Shown in pieces: positions 1-13,129 of a stretch of 64,000 nt of DNA (the first letter of the stretch is position 1; each line of letters starts with the position of its first letter). The stretch is from Acidobacteriota bacterium (GTDB lineage Bacteria > Acidobacteriota > Blastocatellia > Pyrinomonadales > Pyrinomonadaceae): positions 27,231-91,230 of the forward strand of contig JAFAZX010000016.1 of assembly GCA_019239425.1 (NCBI GenBank). The letters are read 5' to 3'. The notes below the pieces were generated by a model. That model was not told the DNA's origin. It did not search any database and saw nothing but the letters and a program-made list of their open reading frames with translations. A program made the position numbers and the translations under genes.

Positions 1-742
1 CGGCCACCGACTTCGTGGCATCACGGAACCCTTCCTCCCACTCTTTTGAGTGCCCGCGGGGCGGTTTGATGTCAACCAACGGCCCCGTGGTTACTACCAC
101 CGCGGGGACGGGGTCGTCCTCCGCCACCTTCTCCCTGAGCGCAGTAACCACGGCGTCGAGGCCGCCGCCCGACAACACCTTCAGGAGGCGTTCGGTGGCG
201 GCGCGCCCGCCTGCCAATCTCCCGGCCTGGAGTTCGGCGGCGGGGCACACGTCGGCGCACCAGATCGTGCCGTCCACGAACACGACGGAATGGACTTCAA
301 AGGTGTCTTGGGGGGACAGCCGTGAGGGAGGGGGCGTCCACGGGTTCTGCCCCGGGTTCTGCCTCTCATCCACCTGTCCGGGCCGCAAGGCTATGCCGGG
401 CCGCCAGAACTCGGGCAGCCTGCCGCCCCAGCTCTCGTGCCCGGACTTCTCGTCCCCCACGGCGGCTCTGCGGATGGAGTACGCGCCGATGTCCCGGTCA
501 CTAACGTTCTCGACGGAGGCTTTGAACCGAAAGAAGCCCGAGTCTGCCATCCGGTAGGCTTTCACCGAGAGGCGGAGCGGCGCACCGGGCTGCGGCTTGA
601 CAGGCAACACTACTTCCTCCTCCCGCGGCTGATCCTGCAACTCAGACGAGGACGGGCTCTCCCTTTGAGGGGATTGGGCGCGGACGGCGGAGGCGGTGAG
701 CGCGGCGAGCAGGAGTGCGACGACCGTATATCTCATAAGCAT
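1..742 (-). CDS. Secreted protein of unknown function, 3' end off the left edge
   Basis: An open frame with no stop runs from an ATG at 742 to base 1, about 247 codons. A second in-frame ATG lies at 736. The N-terminus begins MLMRYTVVALLLAALTASA and continues VRAQ, a convincing signal peptide with cleavage expected near residue 23, so export is likely. The mature part starts with a Ser/Glu/Pro-rich stretch and then a probable beta-rich domain around residues 50-170. That domain includes FRFKASVENVSD, the kind of sequence seen in domains that compare 'additional' interactions, and a Cys pair in WCADVC. I do not recognise a family. No strong Shine-Dalgarno site precedes either ATG. The C-terminus lies outside the window. 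Confidence 0.7.
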   Translation of the reverse strand, partial: MLMRYTVVALLLAALTASAVRAQSPQRESPSSSELQDQPREEEVVLPVKPQPGAPLRLSVKAYRMADSGFFRFKASVENVSDRDIGAYSIRRAAVGDEKSGHESWGGRLPEFWRPGIALRPGQVDERQNPGQNPWTPPPSRLSPQDTFEVHSVVFVDGTIWCADVCPAAELQAGRLAGGRAATERLLKVLSGGGLDAVVTALREKVAEDDPVPAVVVTTGPLVDIKPPRGHSKEWEEGFRDATKSVA

Positions 743-960
743 CACCCGTAAATGAAAACTTACCTCGTGGGCGTCGCTACCGCCTCCCCGGCAGGTGCGA
801 CGGGAGTGAGCCGCTTCTGCTTAAGCTGCCACTATATTAACTGAACTCGTGGCGGCTAGTTCCGACAAATTCCCTCACAGGTGAGCCAGATATATTTATG
901 CCCAAACTCTCTCCGCTTGACCGGCCGCGCGGCGGGTGCGACTCTTGTTTCAAAATCATA

Positions 961-2550
961 ATGTCTGCAAGTAAGTCTACGACCTGGAGTCCGCTGCGGC
1001 TCCCGCTCTTCCGCGCGCTGTGGCTGGCGGCCGTCGCTTCTAACGTCGGGACGTGGATGCACAACGTCGGCGGCGAGTGGCTGATGACGACGCTCGCGCC
1101 GACGCCCCTGCTGGTCGCCTTGATGCAGACGGCCGAGACGGCGCCCACCTTCCTGCTCGCGCTCCCCGCGGGCGCGCTCGCGGACATCGTCGACCGTCGG
1201 CGTCTGCTCATCTTCTCGCAGGCGTGGATGCTCGTCGCGGCGGTCGGGCTCGCCGTCGCGACGCTGGCGGGGATCACGACGCCGGGCGTGCTGCTCGTGC
1301 TCACCTTCGCTTTAGGTTTGGGCGCGGCGATGAACGCGCCCGCGTGGCAGGCCATCGTGCCCGAGTTGGTTCCGCGCCACGAGCTGACCTCGGCCGTCTC
1401 GCTCAACAGCGTCGCCTTCAACATCGCGCGCGCGGTGGGGCCTGCGCTCGGCGGCATCATCGTCGCGGCGGCGGGGCCGTGGGCGGTCTTCCTGCTCAAC
1501 TCCTGCTCGTTCGTCGGCGTCATCTTCGTGCTCTACCGCTGGCGGCGCGAGAAGGTGGAGAGCATCTCGCCGACCGAGCGCGTGGTGGGCGCGATGCGCG
1601 CGGGCCTGCGCTACGCGCGCCACGCGCCGGAGCTGAAGAGCGTGCTCGTGCGCACGGGCGCCTTCGCCCTGTGCGCGAGCGCGCTGTGGGCGACGCTGCC
1701 GCTCGTGGCGCGGACGGAGTTGAAACTCAACGCGTTCCAGTACGGCGTGCTGCTCGGGTGCCTGGGCGTGGGCGCGGTGCTGGGCGCGTTCGCGATAGGT
1801 TGGGCCAGGCACAGAGTCTCGAACAACCTGCTGGTCGTGCTGGGGACTGTCGTCTTCGCGCTGGCGACGGCCGCGCTCGGGTATCTGACGAACTACGCGC
1901 TGCTCGCGGTCGCTTTGCTTCTGGGCGGCGTGGCGTGGATGACGACGATGTCGAGCTTGAACGTGAGCGTGCAGACGGCCGTGCCCGAGTGGGTGCGTGC
2001 GCGCGCGCTGGCGCTCTACCTGCTCGTCTTCTTCGGCTCGCTCGCGGTAGGCGCGGCCGCGTGGGGCGCGGTGGCCGAGAGGGTCGGACTCGGGACGGCG
2101 CTCTTCGCGGCGGCGGCGGCGCTGCTGGTCGGACTCGCGGCGACGCCCTTCTTCCCCCTGCGCGGCGGCGAGAGCTTAGACCTCAACCCCTCGCTTCACT
2201 GGACGGAGCCGACCTTCATACAGGAGCCGCACCCGGAGCACGGGCCTGTGTTGGTAACGGTCGAGTACCTCATCGACCCGGCGCGCGCGGGGGAGTTCGC
2301 GCGCGCGATGCAGGACATGAAGCGCATCCTGCGGCGCGACGGAGCGACGCGCTGGGGCCTCTTCGTAGACACGGCGCGGCCCGGACGCTACCTCGAAACC
2401 TTCCTCGTCGAGTCCTGGGCCGAGCACATGCGCCAGCACGCCCGCGTCACCAACGAAGACCGCGCCGTCCAAGAGCGCGCCCGCGCCTTCCACGTCGGCG
2501 ACACCCCGCCGGTCGTCACGCATCTGGTCGCTGAGAATGGTAGGCAGTAG
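961..2550 (+). CDS. MFS exporter (MFS_3/EntS-like) with C-terminal ABM-like domain
   Basis: This is a 529-residue inner-membrane permease. The start at 961 puts WSPLRLPLFRALWLAAV near the N-terminus, as usual in the MFS_3 family; an in-frame ATG at 898 adds 21 residues that do not look conserved. Family features are SNVGTWMHNVGGEWLM, the loop ADIVDRRRLL between helices 2 and 3, and about twelve hydrophobic segments up to residue 400. From about residue 425 a soluble domain (VLVTVEYLIDP ... GATRWGLFVDTARPG ... ETFLVESWAEHMRQHAR) resembles the antibiotic-biosynthesis-monooxygenase fold. MFS_3 proteins export siderophores or drugs, but the substrate here is unknown. The last codons, GGT AGG CAG TAG, lie inside the adjacent heptamer repeat. 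Confidence 0.88.
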   Translation: MSASKSTTWSPLRLPLFRALWLAAVASNVGTWMHNVGGEWLMTTLAPTPLLVALMQTAETAPTFLLALPAGALADIVDRRRLLIFSQAWMLVAAVGLAVATLAGITTPGVLLVLTFALGLGAAMNAPAWQAIVPELVPRHELTSAVSLNSVAFNIARAVGPALGGIIVAAAGPWAVFLLNSCSFVGVIFVLYRWRREKVESISPTERVVGAMRAGLRYARHAPELKSVLVRTGAFALCASALWATLPLVARTELKLNAFQYGVLLGCLGVGAVLGAFAIGWARHRVSNNLLVVLGTVVFALATAALGYLTNYALLAVALLLGGVAWMTTMSSLNVSVQTAVPEWVRARALALYLLVFFGSLAVGAAAWGAVAERVGLGTALFAAAAALLVGLAATPFFPLRGGESLDLNPSLHWTEPTFIQEPHPEHGPVLVTVEYLIDPARAGEFARAMQDMKRILRRDGATRWGLFVDTARPGRYLETFLVESWAEHMRQHARVTNEDRAVQERARAFHVGDTPPVVTHLVAENGRQ

Positions 2551-2732
2551 GCAGATGGCAGTAGGCAGTTCGGATAAGAAAAGAGATTCACCACAGAGAC
2601 ACAGAGGCACAGCTTGAAGCGATTAGGCCCCAAGCTGTGCCTCTGTGTCTCTGCGGTGAAATCCCCTCTCGCTATTCGGCCCGAAGAACGTCAACACCGA
2701 CAACTGCCTACTGCCATCTGCCTACTGCCTAC
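2540..2732. repeat. Nested inverted repeat with GTAGGCA heptamer outer arms
   Basis: Outer arms at 2540-2570 and 2702-2732 are a perfect 31-bp inverted pair made of GTAGGCA-type units with one variant, GATGGCA. They enclose a second palindrome at 2587-2660. The element sits between convergent genes, and both genes terminate within its arms: TAG at 2548-2550 on plus and TAG at 2722-2724 on minus. Confidence 0.95.
2587..2660. repeat. CACAGAG palindrome, copy 1
   Basis: Arms at 2587-2616 and 2631-2660 pair over 30 bp with one mismatch around a 14-nt loop. The arm core is CCACAGAGACACAGAGGCAC, a near-period-8 unit. The same core recurs at 13037-13105, so this is a dispersed family. It could act as a bidirectional transcription terminator between the convergent genes. 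Confidence 0.93.
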
Positions 2733-3129
2733 TATTTTCTTTCTCTTCCGCTTCGCGGCGCGCGTCCATTTCGGCGACGCGGGCGTCGAAGCGCTGCTGC
2801 TGTTCGGGGGTGAGCAGGGCGCGGATGCGCGTGCGGGCCGATTGGCGGATGGCGTCGAAGCGCGGGCGTGCCTCCGAGCGCAGGGTGCGGTACTCGTTGC
2901 GCGTCTCGTCAAGTATCTTGCGCACCTCGGCCGACTGCCGCTCGTCGAGGCTGAGGTCTTGGCGCATCTTCTCGAAAATGCGCTCGGGGTCGCGCCTGCC
3001 GCGCGACTCGTTGCGCGCGGCGCCCGCGCGCAGGCGGTAGGCGCTGTCTAAGAGCGCTCCCGTCGCACACCCCAACGCGAAGACGGCCGCGACCGCGAGC
3101 CAGAGCTTGAGACGTGCCGTGCCCTTCAT
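2722..3129 (-). CDS. Membrane-anchored Spy/CpxP-like (LTxxQ) protein
   Basis: The 135-residue protein has an N-terminal hydrophobic anchor (LKLWLAVAAVFALGCATGAL, residues 7-26) and a helical periplasmic part. It carries two LTxxQ-type motifs, LSLDERQ near 60 and LTPEQQQRF near 107, typical of Spy/CpxP/CnrX-like envelope sensors and chaperones. Its ATG overlaps the stop of the upstream anti-sigma gene (ATGA), so the two are probably translationally coupled. The protein has no histidine, so CnrX-type metal ligands are absent. The last residues, NSRQ, and the stop are encoded by the heptamer repeat. A role as sensor for the preceding anti-sigma/sigma pair is inferred from position. Confidence 0.82.
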   Translation of the reverse strand: MKGTARLKLWLAVAAVFALGCATGALLDSAYRLRAGAARNESRGRRDPERIFEKMRQDLSLDERQSAEVRKILDETRNEYRTLRSEARPRFDAIRQSARTRIRALLTPEQQQRFDARVAEMDARREAEEKENSRQ

Positions 3130-3560
3130 CGCGCGCCCTCCTCTTCGCCGACGATGGTCGAGAGCACCTCGTCTTCGCTCGAGGGCGTGCGCGTGTCGGC
3201 GAGGACGACCTGCTCGAAGTCTTCGTCGCGCTCGCCGAGCAGCGCCTCGGCGCCGAGGCCGAAGCCCTGCGTGCGTTCGCCCACGTCGGCCGTAATGAAG
3301 AGCGCCAACGCCAGCACGGCCATGAGCGCCATCGCCGGCACCGCGCGCCAGGCCACGCCGAAGAGCGCCAGCCAGCCCTCGCCCTCCTCGCGCCGCCGCC
3401 GCTCCTCCTCGATGCGTGCGCGGACGCGCGCGTAGAGGAAGGGCGTGTCCGAGACCTCTTCGGCCTCTGCCCCGCCCGCCGCCGAGGCGCGTACGACCTC
3501 GCGCGCCACGCGCCCGAGTCTCTCCTTGCCGGCGTCGTATTTCTTGTCGCCTGCCATCAT
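3126..3560 (-). CDS. Putative single-pass anti-sigma factor
   Basis: This 144-residue protein follows the ECF sigma gene by 80 bp and overlaps the next gene by 4 bp. Residues 1-70 are charged and probably cytoplasmic. One hydrophobic segment (AVPAMALMAVLALALFITAD, 73-92) is followed by about 50 residues of acidic periplasmic tail. That layout fits a membrane anti-sigma factor. It contains no cysteine, so the zinc-binding HxxxCxxC motif of ZAS anti-sigma factors is absent. AGGTGAA precedes two consecutive ATGs (3560 and 3557). The function is inferred from topology and operon position rather than sequence similarity. Confidence 0.7.
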   Translation of the reverse strand: MMAGDKKYDAGKERLGRVAREVVRASAAGGAEAEEVSDTPFLYARVRARIEEERRRREEGEGWLALFGVAWRAVPAMALMAVLALALFITADVGERTQGFGLGAEALLGERDEDFEQVVLADTRTPSSEDEVLSTIVGEEEGAR

Positions 3561-3640
3561 TTCACCTGCCTCTCGAAATCCCCGAAGGCTTCAAATATAA
3601 GGACGGCGGGGCCGCCCGCGCAGTTACAGAAACCTCGCGG

Positions 3641-4255
3641 TCACAGAAACCTCTCCAAGACCTTGCGCAGGTGCGCGCGCGCGCGGTGTGCGCGCACCTT
3701 CACCTTCGACGCGCCCCAGCCCAACACGCCTGCGATCTCCGCGACCGAAAGCCCCTCCACGTCGAGCATGACGAGGACGAGCCTGTCCTCCGCACTCAGG
3801 CGCGCGAGCAGCTTCGAGGCGAGGTCGCGCGAGACGGCCTGCCCCTCCGCGTCCCGCGCGTCGCTGCGCAGGCGCTCGGCGAGGGTCGCCGCCTCCTCCT
3901 CGGTCAGCTCTTCGAGCGCGCCCTCGGGCCGGCGCTTCTGCCGGCGCAGCTCGTCGTAGCTCGTGTTGAAGGCGATGCGCGCGAGCCAGGCGGCGAAGGA
4001 GGCGTCGCGGCTGTTGGCGAATTCCCCGAGGGCGAAGAAGGCTTTGGTGAAGCTCTCCTGCACGACCTCTTCGACCTGCTCGCGGCGGCGGAAGAAGCGC
4101 GCGGCGATGAGGGCGACCCGCCGCCGGTGGCGACGGAAGAGCTCTTCGAAGGCCGCCTCGTCGCCGTCTCGGGCGAGGGCGGCGAGTTCGGCGTCCGACC
4201 CTTCCGGCCCGGGCTGGGCAGATGCTTGGCCGGGAATGTCCGCCGTCTCTTCCAT
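3641..4255 (-). CDS. ECF sigma factor
   Basis: The 204-residue protein is an RNA polymerase sigma-70 factor of the ECF type. Region 2 includes ELFRRHRRRVALIAARF and VEEVVQESFTKAFFAL, followed by AWLARIAFNTSYDELRRQKR. Region 4 includes LSAEDRLVLVMLDVEGLSVA and AEIAGVLGWGASKVKVRAHR, the helix-turn-helix that reads the -35 element. I chose the ATG at 4255; an upstream TTG at 4270 is possible. It is followed by a putative anti-sigma gene and a membrane-anchored Spy-like protein on the same strand, so it probably responds to envelope stress. Its target promoters are unknown. Confidence 0.9.
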   Translation of the reverse strand: MEETADIPGQASAQPGPEGSDAELAALARDGDEAAFEELFRRHRRRVALIAARFFRRREQVEEVVQESFTKAFFALGEFANSRDASFAAWLARIAFNTSYDELRRQKRRPEGALEELTEEEAATLAERLRSDARDAEGQAVSRDLASKLLARLSAEDRLVLVMLDVEGLSVAEIAGVLGWGASKVKVRAHRARAHLRKVLERFL

Positions 4256-4290
4256 ACTCTGCGTCAACAAATATCACACCGGCGGCGCGG

Positions 4291-4332
4291 AAAAGAAAGC
4301 GGCGGCCCTTGAAGCTTCAAGAACCGCCGCCC
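4291..4332 (-). terminator. Rho-independent terminator after the Spy-like gene
   Basis: On the minus strand GCGGCGGTTCTTGAAGC is followed by a pairing arm ending GGGCCGCCGC, then TTTCTTTT. The stem includes the self-complementary TTGAAGCTTCAA core (4309-4320). It lies between the stop of the 4364 gene and the start of the sigma gene, so sigma expression may depend on its own promoter or on read-through. Confidence 0.65.
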
Positions 4333-4363
4333 TGCGGGTTGAGAACGTCGAAGGCGTGCCGGG

Positions 4364-4921
4364 CTACTGGAGCTGCGACTGCCCCTGCGGCGCGCCGCGG
4401 CGCGTGCGGAACTCCTGGCGGCGCTGCTCGCGCTGCTGGCGGGCCGCGGCCAACTGCGCCTTCTGCTCGGGCGTGAGCACGTTGTACATCTCGTGCATCA
4501 TGCGCGCGCGGGACACCTCGCGCTCGACCTCCTCGTTGGCGCGGGCCTGCGCGGCGGCGCGGACGGCCGCCTCGTTGAACGCGCCTTCAGAGAGGGGGTC
4601 GTAGGCGGGGCGCTCGCCGCGGCGCGGGCCGCGCCGCGACTCGAAGGTCGAGCGGTAGCGCTCCTCGATCTGGCGCAACTGCTCGCGCTGCGCGTCCGTC
4701 AGGTTCAGGTCGTCGCCGAAGCGCCCGCCGAACGGGCCGAAGCCGCCGCGGCGACCGCGCCCTTCGCCTTCGCCCTTGTGGCCCCAGGGGCGCTCGGCGC
4801 GGCCCTGCCCGCCGCCCTGCTGACCCTGATCCTGCGCCGCGACGCCCGCGACGCCCGTCAGAACGAAACCCGCGGCCAGCGCGAGGCCGCCCGCAAACTT
4901 AGACACACCTTTGAGTCTCAT
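4364..4921 (-). CDS. Secreted Spy/CpxP-family LTxxQ protein
   Basis: The 185-residue protein starts with a signal peptide (KFAGGLALAAGFVLTGVAG, then VAAQ; cleavage near residue 30). A low-complexity Gln/Gly/Arg segment follows (31-68), then a helical LTxxQ domain with LNLTDAQREQL near residue 72 and NVLTPEQKAQLAAARQQ near 150. Such proteins are soluble periplasmic chaperones or stress sensors. It lies upstream of the ECF sigma/anti-sigma/Spy-like operon, separated from it by a hairpin terminator, and may be a target of that sigma factor (inference). No histidine-rich metal-binding tail of the ZraP type is present. Confidence 0.82.
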   Translation of the reverse strand: MRLKGVSKFAGGLALAAGFVLTGVAGVAAQDQGQQGGGQGRAERPWGHKGEGEGRGRRGGFGPFGGRFGDDLNLTDAQREQLRQIEERYRSTFESRRGPRRGERPAYDPLSEGAFNEAAVRAAAQARANEEVEREVSRARMMHEMYNVLTPEQKAQLAAARQQREQRRQEFRTRRGAPQGQSQLQ

Positions 4922-5050
4922 CTCGTATCTCTTTCTCCGTGCTCTGATGAATTACGGCGGGCCGCACGGGGACGTGGGGGAGATTGAACCCACTTGTCCG
5001 GCCATTCCGGAGCTAAGACGCGCCGCGCCGCGGTTTGGTTACATTTTTTC

Positions 5051-5135
5051 AGCGGGCAGTAGGCAGATGGCAGTAGGCAGTGAAAGCATTTTGTCTTCAC
5101 TGCCTACTGCCATCTGCCTACTGCCTACTTTTTTT
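5051..5135. repeat. GTAGGCA heptamer hairpin with T-run
   Basis: Arms at 5051-5084 and 5096-5129 pair over 34 bp with two mismatches around an 11-nt loop. The arm is the same GTAGGCA/GATGGCA series as at 2540-2732. A run of seven T (5129-5135) follows on the plus strand, giving terminator geometry. Its position in a divergent region, upstream of the sigma gene, is unexpected for a terminator. Confidence 0.93.
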
Positions 5136-5146
5136 GTGGGGCGAAA

Positions 5147-5176
5147 TTGATAAGGCGGCGCGGGGTCGTTTATACT
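5147..5176 (+). promoter_or_regulatory. Predicted sigma-70 promoter for the ECF sigma/kinase genes
   Basis: TTGATA (5147-5152) and TATACT (5171-5176) are each one mismatch from consensus, with an 18-bp spacer. The start codon at 5235 lies about 50 nt downstream of the expected transcription start. Confidence 0.5.
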
Positions 5177-5234
5177 TGCGCGTGTTCAAGTTTGAAGACC
5201 CAAGGGTTTCGCGCGTGAGAGTTCCCCTGTGACG

Positions 5235-5801
5235 ATGGCCTCACAGCAAGAGGTGACCAGACTGCTCGTCCGCCTGACGGACGGCGACCGCGGGGTGCTC
5301 GACGAACTCCTGCCGGTCGTCTACGGCGAGCTGCGGCGGCTGGCCGCCAGCTACCTGCGCAAGGAGCGCATCGGCCACACGTTGCAACCGACGGCGCTCG
5401 TCCACGAGGCCTACATGCGGCTCGTCGACCAGACGCAGGTGCAGTGGCAGAACCGCGCGCACTTCTTCGGCGTCGCGGCCCAGATGATGCGGCGCATCCT
5501 CGTCGACCACGCCCGCGCCCACGAGGCCGAGAAGCGCGGCGGCGAGTTCCAGAAGCTCTCGCTCGACGAGAACCTCGACGCCGCGGGCGGCGAGCGCGAC
5601 GTCAACCTCGTCGCCCTGGACGACGCCCTGAACCGCCTCGCCGAGATGGACCCGCAGAAGTCGAAGATCGTCGAGCTGCGCTTCTTCGGCGGCCTCTCGG
5701 TCGAGGAGACGGCCGAAGTCCTCGGCGTCTCGGCCCCGACCGTCAAGCGGCAGTGGCGCATGGCGAAGGCCTGGCTCTACGGGCAGGTGAAAAGTGAGTG
5801 A
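5235..5801 (+). CDS. ECF sigma factor, TIGR02999-like
   Basis: The 188-residue protein belongs to the ECF subgroup often found in Acidobacteriota and Planctomycetota beside protein kinases. Recognisable blocks are ELLPVVYGELRRLAASYLR, HTLQPTALVHEAYMRLVDQ, NRAHFFGVAAQMMRRILVDH, and the region 4 helix-turn-helix with VELRFFGGLSVEETAEVLG and PTVKRQWRMAKAWL. ATG at 5235 is preferred; a GTG lies two codons upstream. The stop TGA (5799-5801) lies in the first units of the GTGAATA-type repeat. The neighbouring kinase may control it by phosphorylation, as proposed for this subgroup (inference). Confidence 0.92.
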   Translation: MASQQEVTRLLVRLTDGDRGVLDELLPVVYGELRRLAASYLRKERIGHTLQPTALVHEAYMRLVDQTQVQWQNRAHFFGVAAQMMRRILVDHARAHEAEKRGGEFQKLSLDENLDAAGGERDVNLVALDDALNRLAEMDPQKSKIVELRFFGGLSVEETAEVLGVSAPTVKRQWRMAKAWLYGQVKSE

Positions 5802-5954
5802 ATGGTGAATAGTGAATAGTAAATAGTCCTCCCCTCTCTCCGGGGCTCGTCCTCTCCGCACGCGTCGTGCAACTCTCGAACGCTGTTCGCCATCTAGCGA
5901 AGACAATCGACCGGTTTTCAGTTCACCATTTACTATTCACCATTTACCATTCAC
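5795..5954. repeat. GTGAATA/GTGAATG heptamer inverted repeat
   Basis: The left arm at 5795-5827 is a run of GTGAATG, GTGAATA and GTAAATA units. The right arm at about 5923-5954 carries the complementary units with several mismatches. A 95-bp non-repetitive stretch separates them. The element lies between the sigma gene and the kinase gene on the same strand. Confidence 0.85.
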
Positions 5955-5961
5955 CCGAAGA

Positions 5962-11190
<5,229 letters not shown>

Positions 11191-11203
11191 GCGCCTTTTT
11201 TTA

Positions 11204-11233
11204 TTGACAGCCCGCGCCGCCCTGACGTAGAAG
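11204..11233 (+). promoter_or_regulatory. Possible sigma-70 promoter for the HYR-protein gene
   Basis: A perfect TTGACA (11204-11209) is followed after 18 bp by TAGAAG (11228-11233), which matches the -10 consensus at only four of six positions. It lies 96 bp upstream of the next start codon. Confidence 0.35.
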
Positions 11234-11328
11234 TTGTCCGCTCGTTAAGCACTCCCCAAGCCCTAACGCCCACCCTCGCGCCCGAGCCTATCCGTCTGCC
11301 TGAGCCTTCAGAGAAGGGAGCCTCCGAG

Positions 11329-13005
11329 ATGAAGACCCCTGTTAAGTCCCGCGCTTATACCTTGAAGCTCGCGGCCCTGGCCGCCGCTTCCGCCGTCGCA
11401 CTCTTGTGCCTCGCCGCGCTGACCGCGCCGTCGGCCGCCGCGCCGCCCCCGGCCGGCGCCATCACGGTCAGGGCCGGCAACTACATCGGCACCGTCACGA
11501 CCGAGACGTTCACGCTGAAGGAGCAGGTCTTCACCGGCTCGACCGACTGCTCGTCGGGCGGCGGCCCCGTCGTTACCGTCACGGGCGTTGACCAGGCGAC
11601 CGGCCACAGCATCCCGCTCGCGCCGACCGACTCGGTGCTCCTGACCGTCCCCATCTCGCCCGTCGCCGGCGGCGCCTTCTCCGACCACTTCTCCGAGCAG
11701 AACGGACCCTTCGTCTCGTGGTCAACCGACCCGGGGAGTACGTCGCTGGCGTCCTACCCGCCCGGCGTCGGCCTCATCTGCGCGCGCGGCCCCGCCGACG
11801 CGGCCCCGCACGACTTCGTCGCCAACTTCTACGCCGGCATCGAGCTCTTCGACTCCTGCGGCAACGAGCGCTACCTGTACCGGCCGGGCGAGGCCGTGAC
11901 CATCCGCGTGACCGGCAGCGTGACTTCCCTCAGCGAGAAGCCGCGCCTCATCGCCGCGGGCGGTTCCGCGAACGAGTGCGCGTTCGTCCCGCCGGCGCCC
12001 GACTTCACGACCATCAACACCACGACCGACCCCTTCGTCTACACCTTCACGCTCCCCTCCACGCCCGCCGACATCCCGGCGAGTTGCGTGTCCGGCGGGA
12101 CGACGCAGGTCACCGGCAATTGGCGCGTCGTCACCTACGACGTGCCCGGCTGCGGCTGCAACCGCAACACAATCCCCTTCCAAGTGCAGGCGGACGCGCC
12201 CACCCCTTCGTGTCCGCTCGACTGCCCGGCCGACGTCGAGCAAGCGGCCGGCGCCTCGTGCGGCGCGAACGTCAACTTCACGCCGCCCGCGGGCGCGGGG
12301 GTCAACTGCGACCACGCGCCCGGCTCCTTCTTCCCCGTCGGCACGACCACGGTCACCTGCACCGGCCCCGGCGGCAGCGAGTGCAGCTTCGACGTGACGG
12401 TCACGGACAACACCCCGCCGACCATCACGGCGCCCGCGAACATCAACGCCGGCACCGACGCCGACTCCTGCTCGGCCTCCGGCATCAACCCCGGCACGCC
12501 GACGGTCTCGGACAACTGCGCCGTCAACTTCCACGGCACGCGCAGCGACGCGCAAGCGTTGAACGCGCCTTACCCTCTGGGCACGACGACCATCAACTGG
12601 ACGGCCACCGACGCGAGCGGCCACACGGCCTCCGCGCAGCAGACCGTGACGGTCGTGGACGACGACGCGCCCAACGTCTCCGGCGTGGCGGCCGACCCGT
12701 CCGTGCTCTGGCCGCCGAACCACTCGATGCGCGACGTGGCGCTCACGTACACGGCGACGGACAACTGCGGCGCGGTGAGCTGCGCCGTTTCGGGCGTGAC
12801 CAGTAACGAGCCCGCGAACGGGACGGGCGACGGCGACACCGCGCCCGACTTCGAGATCGTCGGCCCGACCCTCGTCCGCCTGCGCGCCGAGCGCTCCGGC
12901 TCGGGCAACGGCCGGACGTACACCGTCACCGTCACCTGCTCCGACGGCATCAACTCCGCCAGCAAGAGCGTTGCCGTCAACGTCCCGAAGAGTCAGAAGA
13001 AGTGA
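11329..13005 (+). CDS. Secreted HYR-domain protein
   Basis: The 558-residue protein has a long signal peptide (residues 1-38, hydrophobic LAALAAASAVALLCLAALT). GGGAG sits about 10 nt before the ATG. The first 270 residues are a Cys-containing beta-rich region I do not recognise. Next come two hyalin-repeat-like units, about 280-360 and 361-440, with the family pattern VTDNTPPTITAPANI, PLGTTTINWTATDASGHT and QQTVTVVDD. A last beta domain (about 445-558) contains SVLWPPNHSM and YTVTVTCSDGINS. HYR domains are adhesion or structural modules of extracellular proteins, so cell-surface or secreted placement is likely. The ligand is unknown. Confidence 0.85.
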   Translation: MKTPVKSRAYTLKLAALAAASAVALLCLAALTAPSAAAPPPAGAITVRAGNYIGTVTTETFTLKEQVFTGSTDCSSGGGPVVTVTGVDQATGHSIPLAPTDSVLLTVPISPVAGGAFSDHFSEQNGPFVSWSTDPGSTSLASYPPGVGLICARGPADAAPHDFVANFYAGIELFDSCGNERYLYRPGEAVTIRVTGSVTSLSEKPRLIAAGGSANECAFVPPAPDFTTINTTTDPFVYTFTLPSTPADIPASCVSGGTTQVTGNWRVVTYDVPGCGCNRNTIPFQVQADAPTPSCPLDCPADVEQAAGASCGANVNFTPPAGAGVNCDHAPGSFFPVGTTTVTCTGPGGSECSFDVTVTDNTPPTITAPANINAGTDADSCSASGINPGTPTVSDNCAVNFHGTRSDAQALNAPYPLGTTTINWTATDASGHTASAQQTVTVVDDDAPNVSGVAADPSVLWPPNHSMRDVALTYTATDNCGAVSCAVSGVTSNEPANGTGDGDTAPDFEIVGPTLVRLRAERSGSGNGRTYTVTVTCSDGINSASKSVAVNVPKSQKK

Positions 13006-13036
13006 GTTCGTAAGTAACGCGTCGCAAGAGGCATTC

Positions 13037-13105
13037 ACCACAGAGACACAGAGGCACAGCCTGTTGAGTAATCCTCAAGAAGCTGTGCCTCTGTGTCTCT
13101 GTGGT
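13037..13105. repeat. CACAGAG palindrome, copy 2
   Basis: Arms at 13037-13060 and 13082-13105 are a perfect 24-bp inverted pair with a 21-nt loop. The core matches the inner palindrome at 2587-2660. It lies between convergent genes, so a bidirectional terminator is a reasonable reading. Confidence 0.93.
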
Positions 13106-13129
13106 TAAATTGTACCTGAGGTTTCAGCC

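Larger units (their letters stand above)
4922..5234. other. Divergent intergenic region
   Basis: This 313-bp stretch separates the divergent Spy-like and ECF sigma genes. It contains the heptamer hairpin at 5051-5129 and a good sigma-70-like promoter at 5147-5176. I see no coding sequence in the remainder. Confidence 0.7.

Noticed and set aside
15..751. Plus-strand open frames at the left edge
   Set aside because: The minus strand is open throughout from 742 with a signal peptide and sensible composition. The plus-strand frames overlap one another and lack recognisable features.
2540..2732. CRISPR array
   Set aside because: The repeat units are 7 nt, directly adjoining and arranged as two inverted arms. 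There are no spacers and no cas genes.
2614..3051. Plus-strand frames starting in the palindromes (products with words like LPTAICLLPT)
   Set aside because: These peptides are translations of the heptamer and CACAGAG repeats.
2722..3129. CnrX-type nickel/cobalt sensor
   Set aside because: The protein contains no histidine at all, so the known metal ligands are missing.
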